Origin: Rhodospirillaceae bacterium
GTDB lineage: Bacteria > Pseudomonadota > Alphaproteobacteria > GCA-2721365
Direction: 5' to 3'
Length of the DNA stretch: 46,844 bases
Assembly (NCBI GenBank): GCA_002721365.1
Contig: PBKC01000086.1
Location: forward strand, 1 to 46,844
Below the pieces are notes generated by a model that was not told the DNA's origin, made no database searches, and saw nothing but the letters and a program-made list of their open reading frames with translations. Position 1 is the first letter of the stretch, and each line of letters opens with the position of its first letter. The position numbers and the translations under genes were made by a program. Positions 8,218-16,975 of the stretch are shown here, in pieces.

Positions 8218-9011
8218 TCCTTCCCCGATCCTTCGTCTTCCGGGACGCTTTCCAGCCTGCGCACGGGTACGCCCACAGCCCGCATATGGGCCTTGCACTC
8301 GCCGATGGAATGAGTCCCGAAGTGGAAGATCGACGCGGCGAGCACGGCGCTCGCATGACCGTCGCGAATACCCTCCGCCATGTGGTCCAAGGTCCCGACG
8401 CCGCCCGAGGCGATGACGGGAACCCGCAAGGCATCGGACACCGCGCGGGTCAGCGCGATGTCGAAGCCGCTCTTGGTACCGTCGCGGTCCATGGAGGTCA
8501 GCAGGATTTCGCCGGCACCATAGCTCTGCATGCGCTCGGCCCAGGCCACCGCGTCGAGACCGGTCGCCTTGCGCCCGCCATGGGTGAAGACTTCGTAACG
8601 GTCTGGACCGGCTGCCTTGGCATCGATCGCGACGACGATGCACTGCGAGCCGAACTTCTCCGCCGCCTCGCGCACCAGCGCCGGCCGATTGACCGCGGCG
8701 GTGTTGATCGAAACCTTGTCGGCACCGGCCAAGAGCAGCTTGCGGATGTCGTCCAGCGATCGCACGCCGCCGCCGACGGTGAGCGGCATGAAGCATTGTT
8801 CAGCGGTTCCGGCGACGACGTCGTAGATGATGTCGCGCTCGTCGCTGGAAGCGGTGATGTCGAGGAAGCAAAGCTCGTCTGCACCCTGGGCGTCGTAGAT
8901 GCGCGCCTGCTCTACCGGATCGCCGGCATCGATCAGATCGACGAAGTTGATGCCTTTCACGACGCGACCACCGGTCACGTCCAGGCAGGGAATGACCCGG
9001 GCCTTCAACAT
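8214..9011 (-). CDS. hisF: Imidazole glycerol phosphate synthase, cyclase subunit
   Basis: 265 residues, a (beta/alpha)8 barrel. Start ATG 9011 gives [20 protein letters not shown], the canonical N-terminus with the catalytic Asp in CLDV; the second catalytic Asp lies in [12 protein letters not shown]. Phosphate-binding [10 protein letters not shown] and [11 protein letters not shown] are present. With HisH it forms the glutaminase-cyclase complex that makes IGP and AICAR. It begins 1 bp after the hisA stop and overlaps hisE by 4 bp. Confidence 0.98.
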   Translation of the reverse strand: MLKARVIPCLDVTGGRVVKGINFVDLIDAGDPVEQARIYDAQGADELCFLDITASSDERDIIYDVVAGTAEQCFMPLTVGGGVRSLDDIRKLLLAGADKVSINTAAVNRPALVREAAEKFGSQCIVVAIDAKAAGPDRYEVFTHGGRKATGLDAVAWAERMQSYGAGEILLTSMDRDGTKSGFDIALTRAVSDALRVPVIASGGVGTLDHMAEGIRDGHASAVLAASIFHFGTHSIGECKAHMRAVGVPVRRLESVPEDEGSGKE

Positions 9012-9012
9012 G

Positions 9013-9741
9013 TCATGCTGTTGCCAACAGGGCGCGGGCTTCGGCGGGATCGAGGCTGCCGTCATAGAGCGCGCGACCCGAGATCACGCCGGCGATCCCC
9101 GAGCCCTCGACCGCTTTCAGCGCGGCCAGGTCTTCGATCCTGCTCACGCCCCCCGACGCGATGACCGGGGTCGTCAGCGCCTCCGCCAAGGTGGCGGTCG
9201 CCTCCACGTTCGGCCCCTCCATGGTGCCGTCGCGAGAGATGTCGGTGTAGATGATCGCCGCGACGCCCGCGTCCTCGAACCGGAGTGCGAGGTCGAGCGC
9301 GGCGACTGTCGACTGTTCCGCCCAGCCGGAGACCGCGACCTGACCGTGGCGGGCGTCTATGCCGACTGCGATACGCCCCGGATAGTTGCGGCAGGCCTCG
9401 CGCACCAGGTCGGGATCGCGCAGCGCCACCGTGCCCAGCACCACCCGCGCGACGCGACGGTCCAGCCAGTGCGCAATGTGGTCGAGCGAGCGGATGCCGC
9501 CGCCGAGTTGCACCGACAGGCCGGTTTCGGCGAGCACGGCTTCGATTGCCTCGGTATTGACCGACCGGCCGGCAAACGCGCCGTCCAGATCGACCATGTG
9601 CAGCCATTCGAAGCCGATCGCCTCGAACGCGCGGGCCTGTTCAGCGGGGTTGTCGTTGAACACCGTCGCGCGTTCCATGTCGCCCTGGAACAGGCGCACG
9701 CAGCGGCCTTCCTTCAGGTCGATTGCGGGATAGAGAATCAT
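9013..9741 (-). CDS. hisA: Phosphoribosylformimino-5-aminoimidazole carboxamide ribotide isomerase
   Basis: 242 residues, the barrel paralogue of HisF. It isomerises ProFAR to PRFAR. ATG 9741 gives [21 protein letters not shown] with the catalytic Asp of [17 protein letters not shown] carries the second acid, and GGGIRSL and [11 protein letters not shown] bind phosphate. The start overlaps the stop of the preceding acetyltransferase (ATGA), and hisF follows 1 bp after its stop. Confidence 0.98.
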   Translation of the reverse strand: MILYPAIDLKEGRCVRLFQGDMERATVFNDNPAEQARAFEAIGFEWLHMVDLDGAFAGRSVNTEAIEAVLAETGLSVQLGGGIRSLDHIAHWLDRRVARVVLGTVALRDPDLVREACRNYPGRIAVGIDARHGQVAVSGWAEQSTVAALDLALRFEDAGVAAIIYTDISRDGTMEGPNVEATATLAEALTTPVIASGGVSRIEDLAALKAVEGSGIAGVISGRALYDGSLDPAEARALLATA

Positions 9742-10262
9742 TGCGGCGGATCGAGGTCCTTGTAATAGAAGTGACCGGCGATCGTCGTGCCGTTCACCAA
9801 TGCATAACGGCTGAGCGTACCCCAACGGACATAGCCGTTGGATTCATAGAGATTGATCGCCGCTTCCTGGGTATCGCGGACATCCAGGCGGATGACCGAG
9901 AACCCGGCGCGTCGCGCCGCCTCTTCCGCCGCCTCCAGAAGCGCGCGCGCCAGACCGTGACCGCGCGCCCATGGAGCGACGAAATGGGTATCGATCTCGG
10001 CGGCGAAGGCGCCGGCCTCGTTGTTGGGAGCCGGCTTCACCAGCTGCACCGATCCCACCACGGTCCCGTTGAGGCGGCCGAGAAACAGGAGCCGCTGCGG
10101 CACCAGCAGGACGCCCCGCCAATAGGCGGCGAGCCGGAACTTCTCCGGCGGGCGTACCCAGTCGAAGCCGATGCCTTCGCGGATGGCGTCGGCGGTCGCC
10201 TCGCACAGGTCGTCGAGGTCGTTTTCCGGCAGCTCTTCGGCCTGCTCGACAGCGATCGCCAT
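9738..10262 (-). CDS. GNAT-family N-acetyltransferase embedded in the his operon
   Basis: 174 residues. The acetyl-CoA binding motif A is visible as [27 protein letters not shown], followed by [25 protein letters not shown] (motif B, about residues 125-150). The substrate is unknown. Its ATG overlaps the hisH stop by 1 bp and its stop overlaps the hisA ATG by 4 bp, so it is translated with the two IGP-pathway genes around it. It may acetylate a small molecule or a protein N-terminus; nothing in the sequence ties it to histidine chemistry. Confidence 0.93.
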   Translation of the reverse strand: MAIAVEQAEELPENDLDDLCEATADAIREGIGFDWVRPPEKFRLAAYWRGVLLVPQRLLFLGRLNGTVVGSVQLVKPAPNNEAGAFAAEIDTHFVAPWARGHGLARALLEAAEEAARRAGFSVIRLDVRDTQEAAINLYESNGYVRWGTLSRYALVNGTTIAGHFYYKDLDPPQ

Positions 10263-10909
10263 CAGGGCCGCCAGCGCAGGAAGTTCTCGATCAGATGCAG
10301 GCCGACCGCCTGGCTCTTCTCGGGATGGAACTGGGTTCCGACCATGTTGTCGCGCCCGACGACGGCCGAAACCGGGCCGCCATAGTCGACCGTGGCGAGC
10401 ACATCCCCCGGATTGGCGCAGACGAGGTGATAGCTGTGGACGAAATAGGCATGCTGCCCCGTCTCGATTCCGGCGAGGACCGGATGGGACCTAGCGGCGA
10501 CCGTCAGATCGTTCCACCCCATATGCGGCACCTTCAAATCGCTGTCCGCCGGCAGGTCGAACGGTACGACTTCCCCCGCGATCCAGTCGAGCCCCGGATG
10601 GACCCCGTATTCCAGGCCACGGGTCGCCATCAACTGCATGCCGACGCAGATGCCGAGGAAGGGACGCCCGCGCGCCAGGACCGCTTCGGCTAACGCATCA
10701 TGCATGCCAGGGACGGCTTCGAGCCCCGCCATGCAGTCGGCGAAGGCCCCGACGCCCGGCAGGACCACATGGGACGCGCTTGTCAGGCTGTCGGCGTCGG
10801 CGGTAACGACGACGTCGAAGTCGGGTGAAACCAGGGCTGCGCTGCGCTCGAATGCCTTCGCGGCGGAGCGCAGATTGCCCGATCCGTAATCAATGATGAC
10901 CGCTTTCAT
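10262..10909 (-). CDS. hisH: Imidazole glycerol phosphate synthase, glutaminase subunit
   Basis: 215 residues, class I glutamine amidotransferase. The nucleophile Cys sits in [11 protein letters not shown], the oxyanion region in [11 protein letters not shown], and the His/Glu pair in [10 protein letters not shown]. It provides ammonia to HisF through the complex. ATG 10909 overlaps the DUF2628 stop (ATGA); its own stop overlaps the GNAT start by 1 bp. Confidence 0.98.
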   Translation of the reverse strand: MKAVIIDYGSGNLRSAAKAFERSAALVSPDFDVVVTADADSLTSASHVVLPGVGAFADCMAGLEAVPGMHDALAEAVLARGRPFLGICVGMQLMATRGLEYGVHPGLDWIAGEVVPFDLPADSDLKVPHMGWNDLTVAARSHPVLAGIETGQHAYFVHSYHLVCANPGDVLATVDYGGPVSAVVGRDNMVGTQFHPEKSQAVGLHLIENFLRWRP

Positions 10910-11310
10910 GATGTCGCGACGGTTTGCCGGCTGCTGGGATGCCTCGCCGGCCAGCGGTCGAAGAACCGCCGCTCGGCTGCTTCGCGCCCTTCGCCCTGAA
11001 CGATGGCGATCTGCCGCCAGCCGCGCCGTTCGAGGCTCGATCGATACCAGTCATTGCCCCACAGCCCGGCGGAGAACGCCATGGCGGCCATCAGCGTGAA
11101 GATCGTGAAGTCTTCGAGACCGATCGCCGCACCGATTCGCGGCACGGTGAAGCCGGCGACGACATAGAGGACAGCCCATAACCACACGCCTCTGGCCAGA
11201 AGCCACAGCGCACCCAGCAGGAACGCCCACCAGTTGAAGCCTTCCCGGACCAGGACAGCGTCGGCCGGCGCCTTCGGCGGCGGCTGCATGTACACGGTGT
11301 AGATCGCCAT
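10906..11310 (-). CDS. DUF2628 small membrane protein
   Basis: 134 residues. The N-terminal IYTVYMQPP and [19 protein letters not shown] are the DUF2628 signature. About three hydrophobic segments follow: [19 protein letters not shown] and [15 protein letters not shown]. The C-terminus is charged and cytoplasmic in character ([26 protein letters not shown]). It sits between hisB (4 bp gap) and hisH (4-bp overlap), a known placement in alphaproteobacterial his clusters with no assigned function. Confidence 0.9.
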   Translation of the reverse strand: MAIYTVYMQPPPKAPADAVLVREGFNWWAFLLGALWLLARGVWLWAVLYVVAGFTVPRIGAAIGLEDFTIFTLMAAMAFSAGLWGNDWYRSSLERRGWRQIAIVQGEGREAAERRFFDRWPARHPSSRQTVATS

Positions 11311-11314
11311 CGCG

Positions 11315-11917
11315 TCAGGCCAGCGAGCCGCCGAGGACTCCCTTGGTCGACGGAACTTCGCCGGCAGCCCGGGGATCGATGGCGATGGCCTGTCTCAGCG
11401 CCCGCGCCAGTCCCTTGTAGCAGGACTCGACGATGTGGTGGTTGTTCTCGCCATATAGGTTCTCGACATGCAGCGTAACGCCGGCCATCTGCGCGAACGC
11501 CTGAAACCATTCGCGGAACAGTTCGGTATCCATGTCGCCGAGCTTCGGTCGGGTGAAATTCACCTTCCAGACCAGGTAAGGCCGGTTCGACAGGTCCAGC
11601 GCCACGCGGGTCAGGGTCTCATCCATCGGGATCAGAGCCGAGCCGTAGCGGACGATGCCCTTTCGGTCGCCCAGTGCCTGCGCCACCGCAGTACCGATCG
11701 CGAGACCGGTGTCCTCGGTGGTGTGGTGGCCGTCGATGTGAAGGTCGCCCTTCGCCTGCACGCTCAGATCGATCAGGCTGTGGCGTGACAGCTGATCCAG
11801 CATGTGGTCGAGAAAGCCGATCCCGGTGTCGATTTCGCGCACACCGGTGCCGTCCAGTCCCACCCGGACCTTGATCTGCGTTTCCTTGGTATTGCGCTCG
11901 ATCGTGGCTTCGCGCAT
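11315..11917 (-). CDS. hisB: Imidazoleglycerol-phosphate dehydratase
   Basis: 200 residues, the monofunctional IGPD form. It dehydrates IGP to imidazole-acetol phosphate using a di-metal centre. The metal-binding signatures [14 protein letters not shown] and [16 protein letters not shown], and the later [20 protein letters not shown], are intact. ATG 11917 is preceded by GAGG at good spacing. It is the first gene of the minus-strand his operon. Confidence 0.98.
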   Translation of the reverse strand: MREATIERNTKETQIKVRVGLDGTGVREIDTGIGFLDHMLDQLSRHSLIDLSVQAKGDLHIDGHHTTEDTGLAIGTAVAQALGDRKGIVRYGSALIPMDETLTRVALDLSNRPYLVWKVNFTRPKLGDMDTELFREWFQAFAQMAGVTLHVENLYGENNHHIVESCYKGLARALRQAIAIDPRAAGEVPSTKGVLGGSLA

Positions 11918-11944
11918 GCCGAAACCTCGTTGGTTCGTCCGACG

Positions 11945-11973
11945 CAGATAGAGCGCCGTGCGTCTTCTAGCAA
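11945..11973 (-). promoter_or_regulatory. Candidate sigma70 promoter of the his operon
   Basis: On the minus strand TTGCTA (11968-11973) and TATCTG (11945-11950) are separated by 17 bp, placing the start of transcription near 11938, about 20 bases before the hisB ATG. The boxes are moderate matches to consensus. No his leader peptide with a His run was seen. Confidence 0.35.
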
Positions 11974-12026
11974 GAAGCCCGCCGTGGCGCTAGCGGCCTC
12001 CCCTCGGTGTGCCCGGTTGTCCGCAC

Positions 12027-13811
12027 CTAACGCTCGCCATGCTCTTCCGCCCGGGCGGCGATCAGCAGACGGTTATGGGTCTGGACGGCATCCTGCAGGC
12101 GCAGGACACCGATCATCACCCGGGTGCGTCGATCGACGACCACCGGCAAGCGGTCGACGCCGGCTTGGCGGAGGCGTTGGATTGCGCTCTCCAACGTTTC
12201 ATCGCTGGCGATCACGTTCTTGAGCCGTCGCGAGGCATCGACCGCGCGGGAGCGGGTGTCGGAGTCGGGACGGAAGATGGCCGGACCGACATCCGAGAAC
12301 TCGACCTCGCCGATCACCACACCCTCCTGGTCCAGGACATAGACCTCGGGCTGTGCCGCCTCGCGGAACATCTCGGTCAATTGCTTGAAGGGCGCTTCCG
12401 CCTGGATCGACCGGAAGGACTCGACCATCACTTCCGTGACCGGAACGCTCCTCAGCAGCGCTGCCTCCCGCGCGGCGTCGATGGCGATCCCGCGCTGGGC
12501 CAGTTGCCGGGTAAAGAAGGAATGACCATAGAGCTGCCGCGTGATGAGGGACGACAGCGACACCGCCACCATCACCGCGATCGTCAGCTTATAGTCGCCG
12601 GTCAGTTCGAAGATGATCAGCATGGTCGATATCGGGGCGCCGAGCACCGCGCCCGCGACTGTACCCATACCGACCAGCGCGTAGGCATTCTGCATCGCGC
12701 CGACACCGGGGAAGACCGCCGCCGCTACCGCGCCGAAAGCGCTGCCCACCAGCGCACCGATGCAAAGGGCCGGCGAGAAGACGCCACCCGCGAAGCCGCT
12801 GCCCAGGCTTATCGCGCTCGCGAGGGCCTTCGCGGCCGCCAGCGTGAGCGCGAGCTCGACCGGGAATGCGTTCTTCAGCGCCAGGTCCGTCGTTTCGTAG
12901 CCGACACCGATCACCTGGGGAAACAGGATGGCGATTCCGCCCACCAGCAGCCCGCCGATCCCCGGCCGGACCCATTGGGGAACGGGGATGCGGCCGAATC
13001 CGCGCTGCACCAGCATCGTTCCGCTGATGAAGGCGATGGCGACCCCGGCTGAAACGATGCCGAGGATGGCGAAGGCCGGGATCTCCGAAAAGGAGGCGAT
13101 TTCGGTACCGGTGATCTGGAAGGCCGGAAAGTCGCCGATATGGATGCGCGTGATCACCGTGCCGACAACCGATGCGATCACCACCGGCGCGAAGGCACCC
13201 AGGCCGTAATGGCCGACGACCACTTCGAGAGCGAAGAACACGCCCGCGATCGGCGCGTTGAACGAGGCGGCGACAGCGGATGCGACGCCGCAGCCGAACA
13301 CGGTGAGCGTTGCCGAAGAGCGGAGCCGGAGCTTCAGCGCCACCGCAGACGCAAGGCTGGCGCCGAGATGCACGACCGGGCCTTCCCGGCCGACCGAGGC
13401 ACCTGCCCCCAGCGCAAGGGCGCTGGTCAACGCGGCGGATAAGCCCTCTTTCAGCGGGATACGGCCGCTGCGCAGATGACAGGCGATCATCACGTCCGGC
13501 ACCCCTTGGGGGCGGCCGCCGGGAAGCAGGTAACGAATCAGCAGACCGACGACCAGTCCGCCCGCCGCCGGCGCCAGCAGCAGATGCCACCACGCAAGGT
13601 TTCCCGCCATCGCCAGGACGTGCTCGCTGCCCGACCCGTAGACGAAGAACTGAAATCCGTCGATGAGCTTGCGAAAGGCCAGCGATCCGTAACCGCCGAG
13701 AGCGCCGATCAACACGGCCAGCACCGTCAGCGACATCTGTTCGCCGGCGAGCGCCTGCGCCGCCTTGCTTCGGAGGGTGGCGAAGGAGAGACGACGCGAC
13801 GGACCGGTCAC
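12027..13811 (-). CDS. CLC-family chloride channel/transporter with C-terminal CBS domain pair
   Basis: 594 residues. A membrane part of about 430 residues carries the CLC selectivity-filter signatures: GRPQGVPDVM (the GSGIP position), GREGPVVHLGA with the gating Glu, and GSGFAGGVFSPALCIGA (GxFxP). Two CBS domains follow (about 455-580: VTEVMVESFRSI and LPVVVDRRTRVMIGVLRL). The residue matching the internal proton Glu203 of E. coli ClcA is Val (FNAPIAGVFFALEVVVG), which argues against classical 2Cl-/H+ exchange. The start is GTG 13811 with GAGGG upstream. It runs in the same direction as the his operon but has its own 109-bp spacer to it. Confidence 0.93.
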   Translation of the reverse strand: MTGPSRRLSFATLRSKAAQALAGEQMSLTVLAVLIGALGGYGSLAFRKLIDGFQFFVYGSGSEHVLAMAGNLAWWHLLLAPAAGGLVVGLLIRYLLPGGRPQGVPDVMIACHLRSGRIPLKEGLSAALTSALALGAGASVGREGPVVHLGASLASAVALKLRLRSSATLTVFGCGVASAVAASFNAPIAGVFFALEVVVGHYGLGAFAPVVIASVVGTVITRIHIGDFPAFQITGTEIASFSEIPAFAILGIVSAGVAIAFISGTMLVQRGFGRIPVPQWVRPGIGGLLVGGIAILFPQVIGVGYETTDLALKNAFPVELALTLAAAKALASAISLGSGFAGGVFSPALCIGALVGSAFGAVAAAVFPGVGAMQNAYALVGMGTVAGAVLGAPISTMLIIFELTGDYKLTIAVMVAVSLSSLITRQLYGHSFFTRQLAQRGIAIDAAREAALLRSVPVTEVMVESFRSIQAEAPFKQLTEMFREAAQPEVYVLDQEGVVIGEVEFSDVGPAIFRPDSDTRSRAVDASRRLKNVIASDETLESAIQRLRQAGVDRLPVVVDRRTRVMIGVLRLQDAVQTHNRLLIAARAEEHGER

Positions 13812-13930
13812 AGGCGGGCCCTCGCCGGCCTCAACACGGGGTTGCCGTCATTCCCGGCCACGCGTCTGCCACCATTGTCATGGAGGCAGAGTAAGGGTAA
13901 TCCCCGGTCGGTCGAAAGCGGTGCGTCCGC

Positions 13931-14230
13931 CTAGGTGGCGGGGCTGCTGCGGCGGTCGGGGAACGGTGCGAACGGAAACGGACGCGTGTCGGTGCCGAAC
14001 GTCAGGAAGGCGACGATGTCGAGCAGCCAAGCGGCCAAGTTGCGCGAGAAGGACTTGAGCTGCGCATTCGGCTGGCGGTCGATCAGCATGAAGACGAGTT
14101 GCAGCGCGGCGAGTACGAAGACGCCCCACAAGGCGACATAGGCGGCGAAGCCGAACGCTACCATCAGGAGGCCGCGCTTAACGAGGCTTCCGCTGCCGGC
14201 GGTCGGGATTTCCTGATCGGTCGTAGTCAT
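13931..14230 (-). CDS. DUF4389 membrane protein
   Basis: 99 residues. Two hydrophobic segments (LLMVAFGFAAYVALWGVFVL and the start of LAAWLLDIVAFLTF) flank a polar stretch with RQPNAQLKSFSRNLA, and the end TDTRPFPFAPFPD is the DUF4389 signature. ATG 14230 has GAGGA seven bases upstream, better than the upstream ATG 14260. It lies 119 bp upstream of the CLC gene on the same strand. Function unknown. Confidence 0.82.
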   Translation of the reverse strand: MTTTDQEIPTAGSGSLVKRGLLMVAFGFAAYVALWGVFVLAALQLVFMLIDRQPNAQLKSFSRNLAAWLLDIVAFLTFGTDTRPFPFAPFPDRRSSPAT

Positions 14231-14316
14231 GAAGCCATCCTCACGTAAGAGGACTCTCATTTTGGGACTCCCGCCCGCGGTTCAAGCCGAGTCTCGGGCG
14301 CGCGACCGATCCGCGA

Positions 14317-14802
14317 TCAAAGTCCCATCGTCCGGCTCAACCCCTGCGGGCGCGGAAGGCCGGCATGCGCCGCCACCGCCGCGTCGAGGCGGGCGCGGAC
14401 GTCGTCCGGCATCGGTGCGCTGCGTCGGGCGCCGAGGTCGACATGGAGCAGCATCAGTTCGTTGGTCGCCGCGAGATAGCCATCGTGGTCATGGAACATA
14501 CGGTGGCAAAGGTGCAGCCGCTTGGCGTCGGCGCCCAGCATCTGAGTCTCGATCCGTAGCAGATCGCCTTCAAGCACCTCACGGGCGTAGGTCACATGGG
14601 CCTCGACCACGAAAATCGATTGGTTCGTCCGCTTCGTATAGGCTTCGTCGATGCCGAGCCAGCCCGCCAGAGCGTCGCTGGCATGATCGAAGACCAGCAG
14701 GTAGTAGGCCACGTTCATGTGGCCGTTGTAGTCGATCCACGCCGGTTGGACGGTTTCCCGATGCAGGATGAGGGGAGCGTCGACGGTCGTTTGTCCAGTC
14801 AT
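14317..14802 (-). CDS. Hot-dog fold acyl-CoA thioesterase (4HBT-like)
   Basis: 161 residues. The 4-hydroxybenzoyl-CoA-thioesterase-type motif WIDYNGHMNVAYYLLVFDHASD gives the catalytic Asp and the conserved Asn/Tyr; VEAHVTYAREVLEGDLLRIETQ is the central helix/strand region. Relatives act on carnitine- or betaine-derived CoA esters, or on short acyl-CoAs. No carnitine genes are nearby, so the substrate is open. It is divergent from the FAD-oxidase gene across 120 bp. Confidence 0.88.
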   Translation of the reverse strand: MTGQTTVDAPLILHRETVQPAWIDYNGHMNVAYYLLVFDHASDALAGWLGIDEAYTKRTNQSIFVVEAHVTYAREVLEGDLLRIETQMLGADAKRLHLCHRMFHDHDGYLAATNELMLLHVDLGARRSAPMPDDVRARLDAAVAAHAGLPRPQGLSRTMGL

Positions 14803-14922
14803 CGCGCGATGATAGCCGGCATGCGCCGGGCTGGGAACGGATCCGCCGCCGGAACGCCTTGAGCCCTGTGCATGGCGCGCTTAGATTGCGGAAAACCCGC
14901 TATCTCGCCCAGGAGAGTCCCG

Positions 14923-16326
14923 ATGAATGTTGCGCCGTTGGTCAAGAGCCGCCTCGAACCCGAGAGCGGGTTGATCGAGGCATTGCGCAGTCTGGTCGGT
15001 GACCGCCTGTCGACCTCGGCGGCAGTGCGCGAGCAGCACGGCAAGGATGAGTCCTACCACAAGCCCTATAGCCCGGATGCGGTGGTGTTCGCCGAGAGCA
15101 CCGAGGAAGTGAGCGAGATCGTCAAGCTGTGCGCTAAGCACAAAGTGCCGGTGATTCCTTATGGCACCGGCACCTCGCTCGAAGGGCATGTGGCGGCGCT
15201 GGAAGGCGGGATCTGCATCGACGTCGGGAACATGAAACAGATCGTCGAGGTCAACGTAGAGGATCTCGACTGCACGGTTCAGGCGGGTGTGACGCGAAAG
15301 CAGCTCAACGAGTACCTTCGCGATACAGGCCTGTTCTTCCCCGTCGATCCCGGCGCTGACGCTTCCCTTGGCGGAATGGCCTCGACCCGTGCGTCCGGCA
15401 CCAATGCCGTCCGCTATGGGACGATGCGGGAGAACGTGCTGTCGCTCACCGTGGTGCTGTCGGATGGCCGCATTATCCGGACGGCTCGGCGCAGCCGCAA
15501 GTCGGCGGCGGGCTACGACCTTACCCGCCTGTTCGTGGGCTCCGAGGGGACGCTCGGCGTCATCACCGAAGTCACGGTCCGCCTCTACGGCATCCCCGAA
15601 GCGATGTCGGCCGCGGTCTGTTCCTTTCCGACCATCGAGGACGCGGTCAACACGACCATCCTCACCATTCAGTCGGGAATCCCGGTCGCCCGAATCGAGC
15701 TCCTGGACGATGTCTCGATGGACGGAATCAATAAGTTCGAGAAGGCGGACTATCCCGTCGCCCACACCCTGTTCTTCGAATTCCACGGGACCGAGGCGGG
15801 CGTGGTCGAACAGGCGAAGATGGTTCAGGGGATCGCCAGCGACTTCGGCGGCAGTGATTTCCAGTGGGCGACCAAGACCGAGGACCGGACCAAGCTGTGG
15901 CAGGCACGCCATGACGTCTACTACGCGATGATGGCGCTCCGGCCCGGCTCCAAGGGGCTGGTGACCGATGTGTGCGTGCCGGTTTCGCGCCTTGCCGAAT
16001 GCATCACCGCGACCAAGGCCGATATCGATGCGTCCAGCCTGATCGCGCCCATCGCCGGCCATGTGGGTGACGGGAACTTCCACATCGCCTACCTGGTCGA
16101 TCCGGACAATCAGGCGGAAATCGATGAAGCCGCGGCCCTTCACGACCGTTTGGTCATGCGGGCTCTGGCTATGGACGGCACCTGCACCGGCGAGCACGGG
16201 GTCGGCTATGGGAAGATCGACTTCCTTAATGCGGAACTCGGCGAAGGCGTCTCGGTGATGCGTTCGATCAAGATGGCGCTGGATCCCGACAACATCATGA
16301 ACCCGGGCAAAATCGTCCGCGTCTAG
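14923..16326 (+). CDS. FAD-linked D-lactate dehydrogenase (cytochrome-type)/glycolate-oxidase-like
   Basis: 467 residues of the VAO/PCMH flavoprotein family. The N-terminal FAD domain shows VPVIPYGTGTSLEGHVAAL and DPGADASLGGMASTRASGTN; the C-terminal FAD-oxidase domain shows GHVGDGNFHIAYLVDP, CTGEHGVGYGK and DPDNIMNPGKIV. This fits D-lactate dehydrogenase (cytochrome c, Dld1/LDHD type) better than the GlcDEF complex, since no glcE/glcF genes follow. ATG 14923 is preceded by AGGAGAG; an upstream in-frame ATG at 14872 lacks such a site. It probably passes electrons to the respiratory chain. Confidence 0.92.
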   Translation: MNVAPLVKSRLEPESGLIEALRSLVGDRLSTSAAVREQHGKDESYHKPYSPDAVVFAESTEEVSEIVKLCAKHKVPVIPYGTGTSLEGHVAALEGGICIDVGNMKQIVEVNVEDLDCTVQAGVTRKQLNEYLRDTGLFFPVDPGADASLGGMASTRASGTNAVRYGTMRENVLSLTVVLSDGRIIRTARRSRKSAAGYDLTRLFVGSEGTLGVITEVTVRLYGIPEAMSAAVCSFPTIEDAVNTTILTIQSGIPVARIELLDDVSMDGINKFEKADYPVAHTLFFEFHGTEAGVVEQAKMVQGIASDFGGSDFQWATKTEDRTKLWQARHDVYYAMMALRPGSKGLVTDVCVPVSRLAECITATKADIDASSLIAPIAGHVGDGNFHIAYLVDPDNQAEIDEAAALHDRLVMRALAMDGTCTGEHGVGYGKIDFLNAELGEGVSVMRSIKMALDPDNIMNPGKIVRV

Positions 16327-16375
16327 GGTCGCCCCACACTCCCATAGGATCGAGAACCCGGGCGCCCACGTCTCC

Positions 16376-16410
16376 GTTTCTCCAGCGAACGTGCAATTCG
16401 CTGGAGAAAC
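16376..16410 (+). promoter_or_regulatory. Perfect 14-bp inverted repeat enclosing the ribosome binding site of the DJ-1/PfpI gene
   Basis: The left arm GTTTCTCCAGCGAA (16376-16389) and its exact complement at 16397-16410 are separated by 7 bases (CGTGCAA). The right arm contains the Shine-Dalgarno GGAGA (16403-16407), and the ATG is at 16415. Folded in RNA, the hairpin would hide the ribosome site; as DNA it could be an operator. No T-tract follows, so it is a poor intrinsic terminator for the upstream flavoprotein gene. Confidence 0.75.
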
Positions 16411-16414
16411 CGAA

Positions 16415-16975
16415 ATGCAGGACTTGAACGGATACCGGGTGGCGATTCTGGCCACCGACGGGTACGAGCGAAGTGAACTGATGACGCCCCGCGGAACGTT
16501 CCGCGAAGCCGGCGCGGCCGTTGACGTTGTCTCGCCGAAATCCGGCGAGATCAGGTCGTGGGACCAAACCGATTGGGGTGACACCGTACCGGTCGACCGC
16601 GACGTTGCCGGTGCCTCGGTGGACGACTATGACGTTCTGGTGCTACCGGGCGGCCAGATCAATCCGGACAAGCTTCGCCTGGAGCCGAAGGCGGTCGGAT
16701 TCGTCGCCGATTTCGCAGCAACGGGCAAACCTCTCGCCGCGATCTGCCACGGGCCTTGGATGCTGGTCGAGGCTGATGTGATTCGGGGCAGGGCCGTGAC
16801 CTCCTATCCGTCCATTCGGACCGACCTCGTCAATGCCGGGGCGGAGTGGACGGATCAGCCGGTGGTGACGGACGGGACCCTGATCACCAGCCGCAATCCA
16901 GGCGATCTCGCCGCTTTCTGCGCGGCGATCGCCGATGCGGTCACTGAATCGGCCGCGGTCAAGCGGTCGGCGTAG
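16415..16975 (+). CDS. DJ-1/PfpI family protein (protease I / deglycase-like)
   Basis: 186 residues. The alpha/beta flavodoxin-like fold shows VAILATDGYERSELMTP (with the conserved Glu of the family), DYDVLVLPGGQINPDKL and the nucleophile elbow LAAICHGPWMLVEA with Cys111-His112. Relatives such as PfpI and YhbO act as stress-related deglycases or peptidases. ATG 16415 was chosen over GTG 16391 because GGAGA lies 8 bases before it. The stop overlaps the convergent alpha-E gene by 17 bp. Confidence 0.93.
   Translation: MQDLNGYRVAILATDGYERSELMTPRGTFREAGAAVDVVSPKSGEIRSWDQTDWGDTVPVDRDVAGASVDDYDVLVLPGGQINPDKLRLEPKAVGFVADFAATGKPLAAICHGPWMLVEADVIRGRAVTSYPSIRTDLVNAGAEWTDQPVVTDGTLITSRNPGDLAAFCAAIADAVTESAAVKRSA

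Noticed and set aside
11918..12026. Histidine attenuator leader peptide
   Set aside because: No short frame with a run of His codons precedes hisB.
12009..13052. 347-residue + strand open frame
   Set aside because: Antisense to the CLC gene; His/Arg/Asp-rich shadow without family features.
14881..16584. 567-residue minus-strand open frame
   Set aside because: Antisense to the FAD-oxidase gene, which has the flavin and GHVGDGNFH motifs.
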